NCBI RefSeq assembly: GCF_011067745.1
Contig: NZ_JAAMPJ010000008.1
Coordinates: 62,001 to 126,000 of the forward strand
Origin: Lentzea alba
Lineage (GTDB): Bacteria; Actinomycetota; Actinomycetes; Mycobacteriales; Pseudonocardiaceae
Direction of reading: 5' to 3'
Length of the DNA stretch: 64,000 bases
Shown here: positions 7,460 to 15,083 of the stretch, one piece after another
Position numbering within the stretch: position 1 is the stretch's first letter
Layout of the letters: each line of letters starts with the position of its first letter
The notes under the pieces: generated by a model
The model's input: only the letters and a program-made list of their open reading frames with translations
Told to the model about the DNA's origin: nothing
The model's database searches: none
Position numbers and translations under genes: made by a program

Positions 7460-8272
7460 GTGGAGAAGATCACCCTGACGGGTGCCCAGGAGACCATGCT
7501 CGCCACGCTGTACGGCCGGGCGGTGGACAGCGGGCGGTCCACCTCGGTGCTGCACGACGACGAGGCGCAGCGTGCGGTCGACCGCATCGACTACGACTTC
7601 AGCAAGACCGGGATGAACACGACGAGCGCGGTCGGCGTCGCCATCCGGGCGAAGACGCTCGACGACTGGACGCGCGACTTCATCCGGCGCAACCCGTCCT
7701 GCACGGTGCTGCACCTGGCCTGCGGGCTGGACACCCGCGTGCACCGGATCGAACGGCCGGACACGGTGCGGTGGATCGACGTCGACATGCCGGACGTCGT
7801 CGCGTTGCGGCACAAGCTGTTGCCGGAGCCGAGCGGCGACTACCGGCTCGTGGCGTCGTCGGTCACCGAGGACGCGTGGCTCGCGGACGTGCCCGCCGAT
7901 CGCCCGGCGGTGGCCGTGTTCGAGGGCCTCTCGATGTACCTCACGCAGGCGGAGGGCCACGCGTTGATCAGCCGGATCACCAGCCGGTTCACCGGTGGTG
8001 AGCTGTTGTTCGACGTCTACGGCTCGTGGGGCATCAAGCTGCAGAAGCTCGTTCCGGCCGTGCGCAACGCCGGGGCGACGTTGCACTGGGGCGTCGACGA
8101 TCCGCGCGAGATCGAGGCGCTGCGGCCCGGACTGACCACAGTGGACGCCTTGCGCAGCGTGGACCTGCCGCACCTGGACGCGTTGCCCAGGTCCGGCAGG
8201 ATCCAGATGAAGATCGTCAGCGCGATCCCGAAGCTCCGCGACGTCGGGAAGTTGCTGCGACTGCGCTGGTGA
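7460..8272 (+). CDS. SAM-dependent methyltransferase, leucine carboxyl methyltransferase family
   Basis: A 270-residue protein from GTG 7460, four bases after the preceding stop, so co-transcription and coupling are likely. It belongs to the LCM/polyketide O-methyltransferase type: VLHLACGLDTRVHRI is the SAM-binding loop, WIDVDMPDVVALRHKLL the following acidic strand, and VFEGLSMYLTQAEGHALI the later family motif. The substrate is unknown; relatives methylate carboxyl or hydroxyl groups of small molecules. Placement behind an ECF41-type promoter suggests stress control. Its TGA (8270-8272) abuts the TAG of the dioxygenase on the other strand, so the genes are convergent with no gap. Confidence 0.85.
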   Translation: MEKITLTGAQETMLATLYGRAVDSGRSTSVLHDDEAQRAVDRIDYDFSKTGMNTTSAVGVAIRAKTLDDWTRDFIRRNPSCTVLHLACGLDTRVHRIERPDTVRWIDVDMPDVVALRHKLLPEPSGDYRLVASSVTEDAWLADVPADRPAVAVFEGLSMYLTQAEGHALISRITSRFTGGELLFDVYGSWGIKLQKLVPAVRNAGATLHWGVDDPREIEALRPGLTTVDALRSVDLPHLDALPRSGRIQMKIVSAIPKLRDVGKLLRLRW

Positions 8273-8899
8273 CTAGCTGTCGATGACGAAGTCGAACTTG
8301 GCGGTGTAGCGGTTTCCGACGAGCGGGCCCAGTTCGACCTCGCACTCGCGGTCGAGGTAGGCGTCGCGCCGGTTCAGCGCGGCCACGTTCATCCCGTACG
8401 CCTTGAGGTCGTCCGGGAAGAACAGCTGCGTGGTGAGGATCGGACCGCCGCGGGCCTGCACCTTGACGTGGATGTGCGGGGTGCGGCCCGGGTAGTCCTT
8501 CGGAACGATCGTTTCCAGCACGTACGCGCCGGAAGCGTTGGTGAACTGGTGTCCGCGCATCTTGAACGTGGTGTTGTCGTACGCGCCGCGATCGTCGGCT
8601 TGCCAGAAGTCCAGCAGTGCGTTGGGAATCGGCGCGCACTTCATCGTGTAGACGAACCCGGTGATGCTCAGCACGACGCCGGTGACGCCGGGCGTGCGCA
8701 GGTTCGTGCGTTGCGGGGAGTTCCGCTTGAAGTAGGGACCTTCGATGTTCGACGGTGTGTCGTCGTCATCGACGCAGGTCGGGGTGAGGGGAAGAGGGGC
8801 GCTGCGAGCGGTGGTGGTACCGGCGGCGGTCAGGGCGATCGCCGCGGCCGCACTGGTCGCCAGGAACGTCCGGCGGGTGGGGTGGTCGTGTTCGGGCAT
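8273..8899 (-). CDS. Tat-exported intradiol ring-cleavage dioxygenase-like protein
   Basis: A 208-residue protein from ATG 8899, with CCGGAG eight bases upstream. A twin-arginine signal (RRTFLAT, residues 9-15) precedes an Ala-rich hydrophobic stretch, so export of the folded, metal-loaded enzyme is expected. The intradiol dioxygenase domain shows WQADDRGAY (Tyr97), KDYPGRTPHIHVKV (Tyr126, His132, His134), the four likely Fe(III) ligands. Cytoplasmic intradiol enzymes open catechols; the exported actinomycete branch has poorly known substrates, perhaps soil aromatics. It lies 88 bases downstream of the ECF41 sigma gene on the same strand. Confidence 0.87.
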   Translation of the reverse strand: MPEHDHPTRRTFLATSAAAAIALTAAGTTTARSAPLPLTPTCVDDDDTPSNIEGPYFKRNSPQRTNLRTPGVTGVVLSITGFVYTMKCAPIPNALLDFWQADDRGAYDNTTFKMRGHQFTNASGAYVLETIVPKDYPGRTPHIHVKVQARGGPILTTQLFFPDDLKAYGMNVAALNRRDAYLDRECEVELGPLVGNRYTAKFDFVIDS

Positions 8900-8987
8900 G
8901 ATCGAACTCCGGTGGTTGCAACCCGCGGCAGGGGGCTTGGGCTGGACCAACGGCAAAACGTTAGCGTCGAAACGATTCCGGGACCAG

Positions 8988-9863
8988 TTACGGTCCAGAC
9001 CAAAAGTCCACGTGCTTGAGCTTGTCCGGGTTCGCGATGTCGTAGACGGCAAGGACCTTGCCCTCGTGCACGGTGAACGACGTCACACGCGCGGACACCT
9101 CGCCGTACGCGGGCAGGGCCACGCCGAGTTCGCCGTTGACGAACACCGGCCGGTGCTCCTCCGGGTAGCCGTACTTGCGCATCAGGCCGAGGAAGAAGCG
9201 GGCGACCTTGTCCGCGCCGGTGATCGTGTTGACCGCGGTGCGCGCCTTGCCGCCGCCGTCGCCGATCATCACCGCGTCCGGGTGCAGCAGTTCGAGCACG
9301 CCGTCGATGTTCCCGCTCGCCATGGCCCGCAGGAACTTCTCCAGCACCTCCTGCTGCTCCGCCAGCGCGGCGCGGGGCGGTGGGTCGGCGTCCGCGACGG
9401 CCTTGCGGGCACGCGAGGCGTGCTGGCGCGCGGAGGCCTCCGACACCTGCAGCACCTCGGCGATCTCGTTGAACGGCAAGGAGAACGCGTCGTGCAGCAC
9501 GAACGCGACGCGCTGGTCCGGGGTGAGCCGGTCGAGCACGACCAGCGCCGCCATGCGCACGCCGTCGTCCCGCACGACGGACGCCAGCGGGTCCGCGTCC
9601 TCGCCGGTGGTGAGCAGCGGTTCCGGCAACCACGAGCCCACGTAGGTCTCCCGGCGCACGGCCGCGGACCGCAACCGGTCGAGGCAGATGCGGCTCACCA
9701 CGGTCGTGAGCCAGCCGCGCACGTCCCGGATGCCCTCGGCCACCGAGAACCGCAGCCACGCCTCCTGCACGGCGTCCTCGGCGTCGGCAACGCTGCCGGT
9801 CAGCCGGTACGCGACGCCCACGAGGTGCGTTCGATGGAGTCCGAAGTCGTCGGCCGTGGTCAC
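8988..9863 (-). CDS. ECF41-family RNA polymerase sigma factor (SigJ-like)
   Basis: A 291-residue protein from GTG 9863. Region 2 (LVGVAYRLTGSVADAEDAVQ) and region 4 (residues 110-155, with VAFVLHDAFSLPFNEIAEVL) are followed by a SnoaL/NTF2-like C-terminal domain. The ECF41 signature motifs are all visible: WLPEP (78-82) between the sigma regions, DGGGK (202-206) and NPDKL (278-282). In this group the C-terminal extension regulates activity and no separate anti-sigma factor exists; none is encoded nearby. No ECF41-type promoter was found upstream of the gene itself. The dioxygenase downstream is likely co-transcribed, and the divergent neighbour is dnaG. Confidence 0.93.
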   Translation of the reverse strand: MTTADDFGLHRTHLVGVAYRLTGSVADAEDAVQEAWLRFSVAEGIRDVRGWLTTVVSRICLDRLRSAAVRRETYVGSWLPEPLLTTGEDADPLASVVRDDGVRMAALVVLDRLTPDQRVAFVLHDAFSLPFNEIAEVLQVSEASARQHASRARKAVADADPPPRAALAEQQEVLEKFLRAMASGNIDGVLELLHPDAVMIGDGGGKARTAVNTITGADKVARFFLGLMRKYGYPEEHRPVFVNGELGVALPAYGEVSARVTSFTVHEGKVLAVYDIANPDKLKHVDFWSGP

Positions 9864-9898
9864 GGGTGGCAGTTTGCCAGGGGATTAGACTCGGGGAC

Positions 9899-11788
9899 GT
9901 GGCAGGACGCATCAGGGAGAGCGACATCGCGTTGGTGCGTGAGCGCAGCCGAATCGACGAGGTGGTCGGTGACCAGGTCTCGCTGAAGCGGGCCGGTGGT
10001 GGCGCACTCAAGGGGTTGTGCCCCTTCCACGACGAGAAGACGCCGTCGTTCAACGTGCGCCCGTCGCACGGCACGTTCCACTGCTTCGGCTGCGGCGAGG
10101 GCGGCGACGTGATCGCCTTCGTGATGAAGGTCGAGCACCTGTCGTTCGTGGAGGCCGTCGAGCGGCTCGCGGACCGCGCGGGCATCCAGCTCGTCTACGA
10201 AGGCGGCGGTGCCACGATCCAGCGCGATCGCGGCACCCGCAGCAGGCTCATCGAGGCGCACAAGGCGGCCGCCGAGTACTACGCCGAGCAGCTCGCGACG
10301 CCGGAGGCGCAGCAGGCCCGGGAGTTCCTGGCCGAGCGCGGCTTCGACGAGGCCGCCGCGCGTCAGTTCGGCTGCGGCTTCGCGCCCGGTGGCTGGGACA
10401 AGCTCACCAAGCACCTGCTGGGCCGGGGGTTCGAGCTGCAGGAGCTGATCAAGTCGCAGCTCACCAAGGAGGGCAAGCAGGGGCCGATCGACCGGTTCCA
10501 CCGGCGGCTGCTGTGGCCGATCAAGGAGATCAGTGGCGACGTCGTCGGGTTCGGCGCGCGGCGGATCTTCGACGACGACCCGATCCAGGCGAAGTACCTC
10601 AACACCAGCGAGTCGATGATCTACAAGAAGTCGCAGGTGCTGTTCGGGCTCGACCAGGCCAAGCGGGAGATCGCGAAGCGCAAGCAGGCGGTCATCGTCG
10701 AGGGCTACACCGACGTGATGGCCATGCACCTGGCCGGCGTGCCGACGGCGGTCGCGTCGTGCGGCACGGCGTTCGGCACCGACCACATGAACGTGCTGCG
10801 CCGGCTGCTGATCGACGACGACGTGAACGGCGAGGTCATCTTCACCTTCGACGGCGACGAGGCGGGCCAGAAGGCCGCGCTGAAGGCGTTCGAGGGGGAG
10901 CAGCAGTTCTCCGCGCAGACCTACATCGCGGTGGCGCCGGACAACATGGACCCGTGCGAGCTGCGGCAGGCCAAGGGTGACGTCGCGGTGCGCGATCTCG
11001 TGGCGCGGCGCACGCCGTTGATCGAGTTCGCGATCAAGGCGCAGCTCAAGGCGTACGACCTCGACTCCGTCGACGGGCGCGTCGAGGCGTTGAAGAAGAT
11101 GGTGCCGTTCGTCGCGCAGATCAAGGACCGCGCCAAGCGGGACGGGTACGCGACGCGGCTCGCCTGGTGGGTCGGCTGGGACGACGAGGCGATGGTCGTG
11201 CGCCGGGTCCGGCAGGTCTCCGGCGGCAAGACGCCGGTCGCCCAGGCACAGCGCGTCGACCCGAACCAGATGGCGCTGGGCGTGGAGGTCGACGGACCGG
11301 CCCGGCCGAACCCGCGCGACCCGCGTCTGCTGCCCGAGCGCGAGGTGCTCAAGGTCGCACTGCGGCTGCCCGAGTACGCCGGTCCGCTGTACGACTCGCT
11401 GCCGGACGAGGCCTTCACGGACCCCGCGTACGTGGCGCTGCACCGCGCGATCCGCGCCGCCGGTGGCGCGTCCTGCGGGCTCGCGGGCACGGCGTACCTG
11501 GACGCGATCTCGCAGGCGTGCTCGCACGCGTCGGTGCGGTCGGTGCTGACCGAGCTCGCGGTGGAACCGTTGACCGTCAAGCAGAACGACGAGTTCCGCT
11601 ACGTGTCGATGGTGATCGCGCGACTGCAGGAGGTGCAGGTCGGCAAGCAGGTCGAGGACGTGAAGTCGCGGCTGCGGCGGCTGTCCCCGATCAAGGACGC
11701 CGACGAGTACCGGTCGCTGTGGGGCGACCTGGTGGCGCTGGAGGAGTACCGCAAGGCGCTTCTGCAGCAGAGCGCTGGAGTGCTGTAG
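9899..11788 (+). CDS. dnaG: DNA primase
   Basis: A 629-residue primase from GTG 9899, which gives the family start VAGRIRESDIALVRERS. It makes RNA primers at the replication fork with the replicative helicase. The CHC2 zinc site is visible (Cys41, His44, Cys62, Cys65 in CPFHDEKTPSF...FHCFGCG). The TOPRIM domain follows, with IVEGYTDVMAMH and FTFDGDEAGQKA, and then a helicase-binding C-terminal part. Length is typical of actinobacteria. The stop TAG shares its last base with the GTG of the next gene. A long open frame on the opposite strand is a composition artefact. Confidence 0.97.
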   Translation: MAGRIRESDIALVRERSRIDEVVGDQVSLKRAGGGALKGLCPFHDEKTPSFNVRPSHGTFHCFGCGEGGDVIAFVMKVEHLSFVEAVERLADRAGIQLVYEGGGATIQRDRGTRSRLIEAHKAAAEYYAEQLATPEAQQAREFLAERGFDEAAARQFGCGFAPGGWDKLTKHLLGRGFELQELIKSQLTKEGKQGPIDRFHRRLLWPIKEISGDVVGFGARRIFDDDPIQAKYLNTSESMIYKKSQVLFGLDQAKREIAKRKQAVIVEGYTDVMAMHLAGVPTAVASCGTAFGTDHMNVLRRLLIDDDVNGEVIFTFDGDEAGQKAALKAFEGEQQFSAQTYIAVAPDNMDPCELRQAKGDVAVRDLVARRTPLIEFAIKAQLKAYDLDSVDGRVEALKKMVPFVAQIKDRAKRDGYATRLAWWVGWDDEAMVVRRVRQVSGGKTPVAQAQRVDPNQMALGVEVDGPARPNPRDPRLLPEREVLKVALRLPEYAGPLYDSLPDEAFTDPAYVALHRAIRAAGGASCGLAGTAYLDAISQACSHASVRSVLTELAVEPLTVKQNDEFRYVSMVIARLQEVQVGKQVEDVKSRLRRLSPIKDADEYRSLWGDLVALEEYRKALLQQSAGVL

Positions 11789-12279
11789 TGGGGCTGTTTC
11801 GGCGGTTGTTCGGCTCTGGTGCGCCGGACGGGTTCACCGGCACGTTGGAACCCGAGGAGACGGTGATCGCTTCTACTCCCGTGCGGGACGGTCACCTGGT
11901 CGTGACGTCGCTCGGGCTGTGGGTGCCGGGGCCGCGCCGGATCGGGTGGCACCTGATCAGCAAGGTGAAGTGGGAGGGCGCGCTGCGGGTGGTCGAGGCG
12001 ACCGAGGCCTCGACCGAGGGCCCGGTCGTGCTGCTGGAAGACCTTCCCGCGCAACGGTTCGCCGTCGACGATCCCGGCCGCGTGCTGCGGGCGATCAGCC
12101 AGCGCGTGGAGGGGTCGATCCGGCACCGCGAACGCGTCGAGTCACCCGGCGTGTGGATCCTGCAGCGCAAGATCCCCGGTCAGGACGGCTTCGTGTGGCA
12201 GGCGCGCGGCGACGCCGGGGTGGATCTCGCCGCCGTGCGTGAGGCCGTTTCGACGTTCGCCGCGAAGCTTGCGGGCTAG
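11788..12279 (+). CDS. Hypothetical protein coupled to dnaG
   Basis: A 163-residue protein from GTG 11788, which overlaps the dnaG stop by one base. N-terminus GLFRRLFGSG is basic and amphipathic, then a beta-rich region (HLVVTSLGLWVPG) and a C-terminal ESPGVWILQRKIPGQDGFVWQARGD. No catalytic motif was recognised. Small proteins of this kind follow dnaG in related actinomycetes, so a conserved but unassigned role is likely. It ends 24 bases before tam. Confidence 0.75.
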   Translation: MGLFRRLFGSGAPDGFTGTLEPEETVIASTPVRDGHLVVTSLGLWVPGPRRIGWHLISKVKWEGALRVVEATEASTEGPVVLLEDLPAQRFAVDDPGRVLRAISQRVEGSIRHRERVESPGVWILQRKIPGQDGFVWQARGDAGVDLAAVREAVSTFAAKLAG

Positions 12280-12280
12280 C

Positions 12281-12296
12281 AGTACGCGTGTACTGT
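12281..12296 (+). promoter_or_regulatory. Inverted repeat overlapping a likely -10 element of tam
   Basis: AGTAC-GCGT-GTACT at 12281-12294 is an inverted repeat with 5-bp arms; its right arm overlaps a TACTGT hexamer (12291-12296) seven bases before the tam ATG. This arrangement would suit a leaderless transcript under repressor control. Evidence is positional only. Confidence 0.3.
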
Positions 12297-12303
12297 TAGT
12301 CGT

Positions 12304-13044
12304 ATGTGGGATCCGGCGCAGTACCTGGCCTTCGCCGATCACCGGGCGCGGCCGTTCTACGAACTCCTGGCACGGGTGGGGGCCGAGGAGCCTCGCCGCG
12401 TGGTCGACGTGGGCTGCGGGCCCGGCAACCTGACCCTGTCGCTGTCCGCGCGGTGGCCTTCTGCCGTGGTCGAGGCGTTCGACTCGTCGCCGGAGATGGT
12501 CGAGGCCGCTCGTGCTGTGGGAGTGGATGCTCGGGTTGACGACGTGACGGCGTGGGAACCGTTGCCCGACACCGATGTCGTGGTGTCCAACGCGGTGCTG
12601 CAGTGGGTGCCGTCGCACCCCTCGATCGTGTCGCGGTGGGCTTCGGCGCTGCCTTCGGGCGCCTGGCTGGCGTTCCAGGTGCCGGGCAACTACGCGGACG
12701 CCTCGCATCGACTGATCCGCGAGGTCGCCGGCCCGTCGCTGGAGCACGTCTTCCGCGCGGAGAAGCCGGTGCTGGACCCGGTGGAGTACGCCTCGTTGCT
12801 GGCGGACTGCTCCGCTGTGGACGCCTGGGAGACCACGTACGTGCAGCGGCTGTCCGGACCCGACCCGGTGCTCGAATGGGTCAGCGGCACGGCTTTGCGG
12901 CCGGTGCGCGCGGCACTGTCCTCAGCGGACTGGGACGCCTACGTCGCGGAACTCGCGCCGCGGCTGCGCGAGGCGTACCCGCAGCGAGCCGACGGCACGA
13001 CGTGGTTCCCGTTCAGGCGGATCTTCGCGGTGGCGCGAGTGTGA
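12304..13044 (+). CDS. tam: Trans-aconitate 2-methyltransferase
   Basis: A 246-residue class I methyltransferase with the Tam start MWDPAQYLAFADHRARPFY. The SAM loop is VVDVGCGPGNLT, followed by EAFDSSPEMVEAA and later VLQWVPSHPSIV. The C-terminal part contains YVQRLSGPDPVLEWVSGTALRP and WFPFRRIFAVA, typical of Tam. The enzyme methylates trans-aconitate, a spontaneous inhibitor of aconitase, using SAM. It is convergent with the YtxH-like gene, with 6 bases between stops. Confidence 0.9.
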   Translation: MWDPAQYLAFADHRARPFYELLARVGAEEPRRVVDVGCGPGNLTLSLSARWPSAVVEAFDSSPEMVEAARAVGVDARVDDVTAWEPLPDTDVVVSNAVLQWVPSHPSIVSRWASALPSGAWLAFQVPGNYADASHRLIREVAGPSLEHVFRAEKPVLDPVEYASLLADCSAVDAWETTYVQRLSGPDPVLEWVSGTALRPVRAALSSADWDAYVAELAPRLREAYPQRADGTTWFPFRRIFAVARV

Positions 13045-13050
13045 AGATCG

Positions 13051-13332
13051 TCACGCCCGAGGCGTGGCCGGAGGCGTGACAGGACGCCCGTTGGCCTCCT
13101 CGTGGTGACGCCACGGAGCCTTCTCGGCGGCCTTTTCCGCAGCGTCCGCAGCGAGGTCTTTTGCCTGGTGGGCCGCCTCGAACGCCTTGTCCTTGGCCTG
13201 GCTCGCCGTCCGGCGCACCGTGGGGTTGGAGGTGAAGCGGTGCCACAGGCGCACGATCTGGTCGTAGCGCTCCCGTCCGGCCTTCGCGCCGAGCACGTAG
13301 CCGATCGCCGCACCGACCAAGATGCCCTTCAT
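13051..13332 (-). CDS. YtxH-like small envelope protein
   Basis: A 93-residue protein from ATG 13332 with AGGAG upstream. The N-terminal glycine-rich hydrophobic segment (GILVGAAIGYVLGAKAG) is like YtxH-type proteins. The rest is a long charged Ala/Lys/Glu amphipathic helix followed by a Pro-rich tail. It is likely an envelope-associated helical protein; YtxH proteins are linked to general stress, but no function is shown here. Convergent with tam. Confidence 0.7.
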   Translation of the reverse strand: MKGILVGAAIGYVLGAKAGRERYDQIVRLWHRFTSNPTVRRTASQAKDKAFEAAHQAKDLAADAAEKAAEKAPWRHHEEANGRPVTPPATPRA

Positions 13333-13403
13333 GCGGGTCTCCTCTCACATCGTGCCTGGTCAAACCCCATCTTGCCGCACAGTTGCCACAAAGTGGGGGG
13401 TGG

Positions 13404-13467
13404 TTGCAGAACCCGTTTTGAGGCTCATGTAGAGTTACCCACTGTCAGGAGGAACCAAGCCTGACAG
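13404..13467 (+). promoter_or_regulatory. Candidate tRNA-Asn promoter and leader hairpin
   Basis: TTGCAG at 13404 and TGTAGA at 13428 (18-base spacer) form a plausible housekeeping promoter ahead of the tRNA. Between it and the tRNA, CTGTCAGG (13442-13449) and CCTGACAG (13460-13467) form a perfect 8-bp hairpin, possibly part of the precursor leader. Confidence 0.4.
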
Positions 13468-13486
13468 GCAAGACACAACAGAACAT

Positions 13487-13559
13487 TCCCCCATAGCTCA
13501 ATTGGCAGAGCATGCGACTGTTAATCGCAGGGTTACTGGTTCGAGTCCAGTTGGGGGAG
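13487..13559 (+). tRNA. tRNA-Asn (GTT)
   Basis: A 73-base cloverleaf. The acceptor stem is TCCCCCA (13487-13493) with TGGGGGA (13552-13558) and discriminator G. The anticodon stem TGCGA/TCGCA holds loop CTGTTAA, so the anticodon is GTT. The T arm contains GGTTCGAGTCC. CCA is not encoded. Confidence 0.96.
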
Positions 13560-13565
13560 CTTTCG

Positions 13566-13595
13566 AAGACCCTAGTCCACCGACTGGGGTCTTTT
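13566..13595 (+). terminator. Rho-independent terminator after tRNA-Asn
   Basis: AAGACCC (13566-13572) pairs with GGGTCTT (13587-13593), extended inward by AGTC/GACT and a G-T pair around a CACC loop, and ends in TTTT. It lies 7 bases after the tRNA. Confidence 0.85.
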
Positions 13596-13626
13596 GCTTT
13601 GAGGGCCCGTACGTGACCTTGGGTGT

Positions 13627-14484
13627 GTGCCCCGCTTCACGAACCTCCGCCGCATCTCCTCCCTGGACCCGGTCGCCGACCACGAAGAGATCATGCGGAT
13701 CTCGGCCGGCTTCGACTTCCCGTGGGACTACCAGAAGTCGTTGGAGATGGCGCTGTTCCGCACGTACTGCGTCCCGACGATCTCGGGCCTGCTGGAGCGC
13801 ACCGGCGAGTTCGAACGCCGACCGCAGAAGCGTTATGACGACACCGCGGTCCTGATGGCCGAACTCGTGGAGCACGGCTACGACTCCCCACGCGGACGTG
13901 AGGCATTGCGGGTCGTCAACCGGCAGCACGGCCGTTACGACATCTCGAACGACGACATGCTGTACGTGCTGTCGACGTTCATCTACGACCCGATCGAGTG
14001 GTTGTGTCTGTACGGCTGGCGGCCGTTGACCCGCAACGAACAACTGGCTGCGTTCCACTTCTACCGCGCGGTCGGTACCCGGATGGGGATTCGCTCCATC
14101 CCGGCGGACTTCGACGAGTTCCGGGCCTTCAAACAGGACTACGAGCGGACGCACTTCGTGTTCGCCGAGTCGAACCGGCGCATCGGCCAGTACACGCTGG
14201 ACCTGTTCTGCTCCTGGTACCCGTCGATCGCCCGCCCGGTGGTCTCCCGAGCCGTGGTCGCGATGCTGGACCCGCTGATGGTCCGCGCGTTCGGGTTCAC
14301 CGCACCGCCTGCCTGGGTCGGTGCGGTGGGACGGCTGGCGCTGCGCGTGCGGGCCCTGGTGGTGCGGCGCCTGCCGGTGCGCCGTTCGTTGAAGCTCACG
14401 CGGGCGCGCAACCGCACGTATCCCGGCTACCCGGACGGCTACCGGCCGTCGGACCTCGGGGCGAGCTCCAGCACCGCGCTCTGA
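13627..14484 (+). CDS. MpaB-type oxygenase (DUF2236 family)
   Basis: A 285-residue protein from GTG 13627. It follows the MpaB-like pattern: an N-terminal FPWDYQKSLEMALFRTY segment, the RPQKRYDDT motif, then RVVNRQHGRYDISNDDMLYVLSTF and a C-terminal helical bundle with basic tail. Relatives are heme or metal oxygenases such as latex-clearing proteins and the mycophenolic acid enzyme MpaB. Candidate His ligands (RQHGRY, the GYDSPRG region) were not tested. The substrate is unknown. The 3' end overlaps the convergent GNAT gene by 46 bases. Confidence 0.75.
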   Translation: MPRFTNLRRISSLDPVADHEEIMRISAGFDFPWDYQKSLEMALFRTYCVPTISGLLERTGEFERRPQKRYDDTAVLMAELVEHGYDSPRGREALRVVNRQHGRYDISNDDMLYVLSTFIYDPIEWLCLYGWRPLTRNEQLAAFHFYRAVGTRMGIRSIPADFDEFRAFKQDYERTHFVFAESNRRIGQYTLDLFCSWYPSIARPVVSRAVVAMLDPLMVRAFGFTAPPAWVGAVGRLALRVRALVVRRLPVRRSLKLTRARNRTYPGYPDGYRPSDLGASSSTAL

Positions 14485-14900
14485 CCGTTCAGCGTGAAGC
14501 CCATGGCCTTGAGGAACTCGTTGCCGGGCTTGAAGTCGTCGAGCCGCGCGTGCACGTGCGTGAGGCTCGGGAAACGCTCGGTGAGCGCCCTGACCATCTC
14601 GCGGCCGATGCCCCACCTGCGCAGATCCCGCGGCACGAGGAAGAACCCGACGCTGGCGTGGTTCGGCTCCGGGTGGTCCAGCACGAGGTCGACGAACCCG
14701 ATCATGCCCTCGGCCTGGGCGATCAGCAGGTGCTTCTGCTCGAACACCACCCCCTCCGGCAACGCGTAGAAGAGGCTCTGCACGTCACCGGGCCCGGACG
14801 GGTGTCCCGTGGCAGCCTGGAACCAGTCGTCGCAGTCGGCGAACAGCCTCAGCACCTCGGGCTCGTCCGCCGGGGTGAAGTCGCGGAGGGTCAAACGCAC
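14439..14900 (-). CDS. GNAT family N-acetyltransferase
   Basis: A 153-residue acetyltransferase starting at ATG 14900 (MRLTLRDFTPADEPEVL). The acetyl-CoA binding segment is VPRDLRRWGIGREMVRALTE, a slightly altered R/Q-x-x-G-x-G/A motif. It is preceded by ASVGFFLV and ends with FLKAMGFTLNGQSAVLEL. The substrate is not evident; it could be a small-molecule amine or a protein N-terminus. The 3' end overlaps the MpaB-type gene on the opposite strand. Confidence 0.85.
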   Translation of the reverse strand: MRLTLRDFTPADEPEVLRLFADCDDWFQAATGHPSGPGDVQSLFYALPEGVVFEQKHLLIAQAEGMIGFVDLVLDHPEPNHASVGFFLVPRDLRRWGIGREMVRALTERFPSLTHVHARLDDFKPGNEFLKAMGFTLNGQSAVLELAPRSDGR

Positions 14901-15005
14901 GCGTGCAGCCTATGTGTCGCTCGCCACGGGGGCGCGCAAGGCCCGTTCGGCGTGATCGGTATCCTCCACCACGCAGCGTTAGCGGGTCGGGTCCGCCGCT
15001 GCGAG

Positions 15006-15083
15006 GGGGCAGTAGCTCAACCGGTCAGAGCAGCAGACTCATAATCTGTCAGGTTGTCGGTTCGAATCCGACCTGCCCCACCA
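15006..15083 (+). tRNA. tRNA-Met (CAT), elongator type, CCA encoded
   Basis: The acceptor stem is GGGGCAG (15006-15012) with CTGCCCC (15073-15079) and discriminator A, followed by a genomic CCA (15081-15083). The anticodon loop CTCATAA gives anticodon CAT. G1-C72 pairing excludes initiator tRNA. A lysidine-modified tRNA-Ile(CAT) cannot be excluded without comparing identity elements. Confidence 0.9.

Noticed and set aside
9864..9910. ECF41 motif in front of the sigma gene itself
   Set aside because: No GACG-N16-TGTGACA (reverse form) could be found upstream of 9863.
9860..11527. 555-codon open frame antisense to dnaG
   Set aside because: High-GC mirror frame with His/Arg/Val-rich low-complexity product and no family signal; dnaG is certain.
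13498..14616. Minus-strand frame crossing the tRNA-Asn gene
   Set aside because: Its end is antisense to the tRNA (PPTGLEPVT type tail), a known artefact, and it is antisense to the MpaB-type gene.
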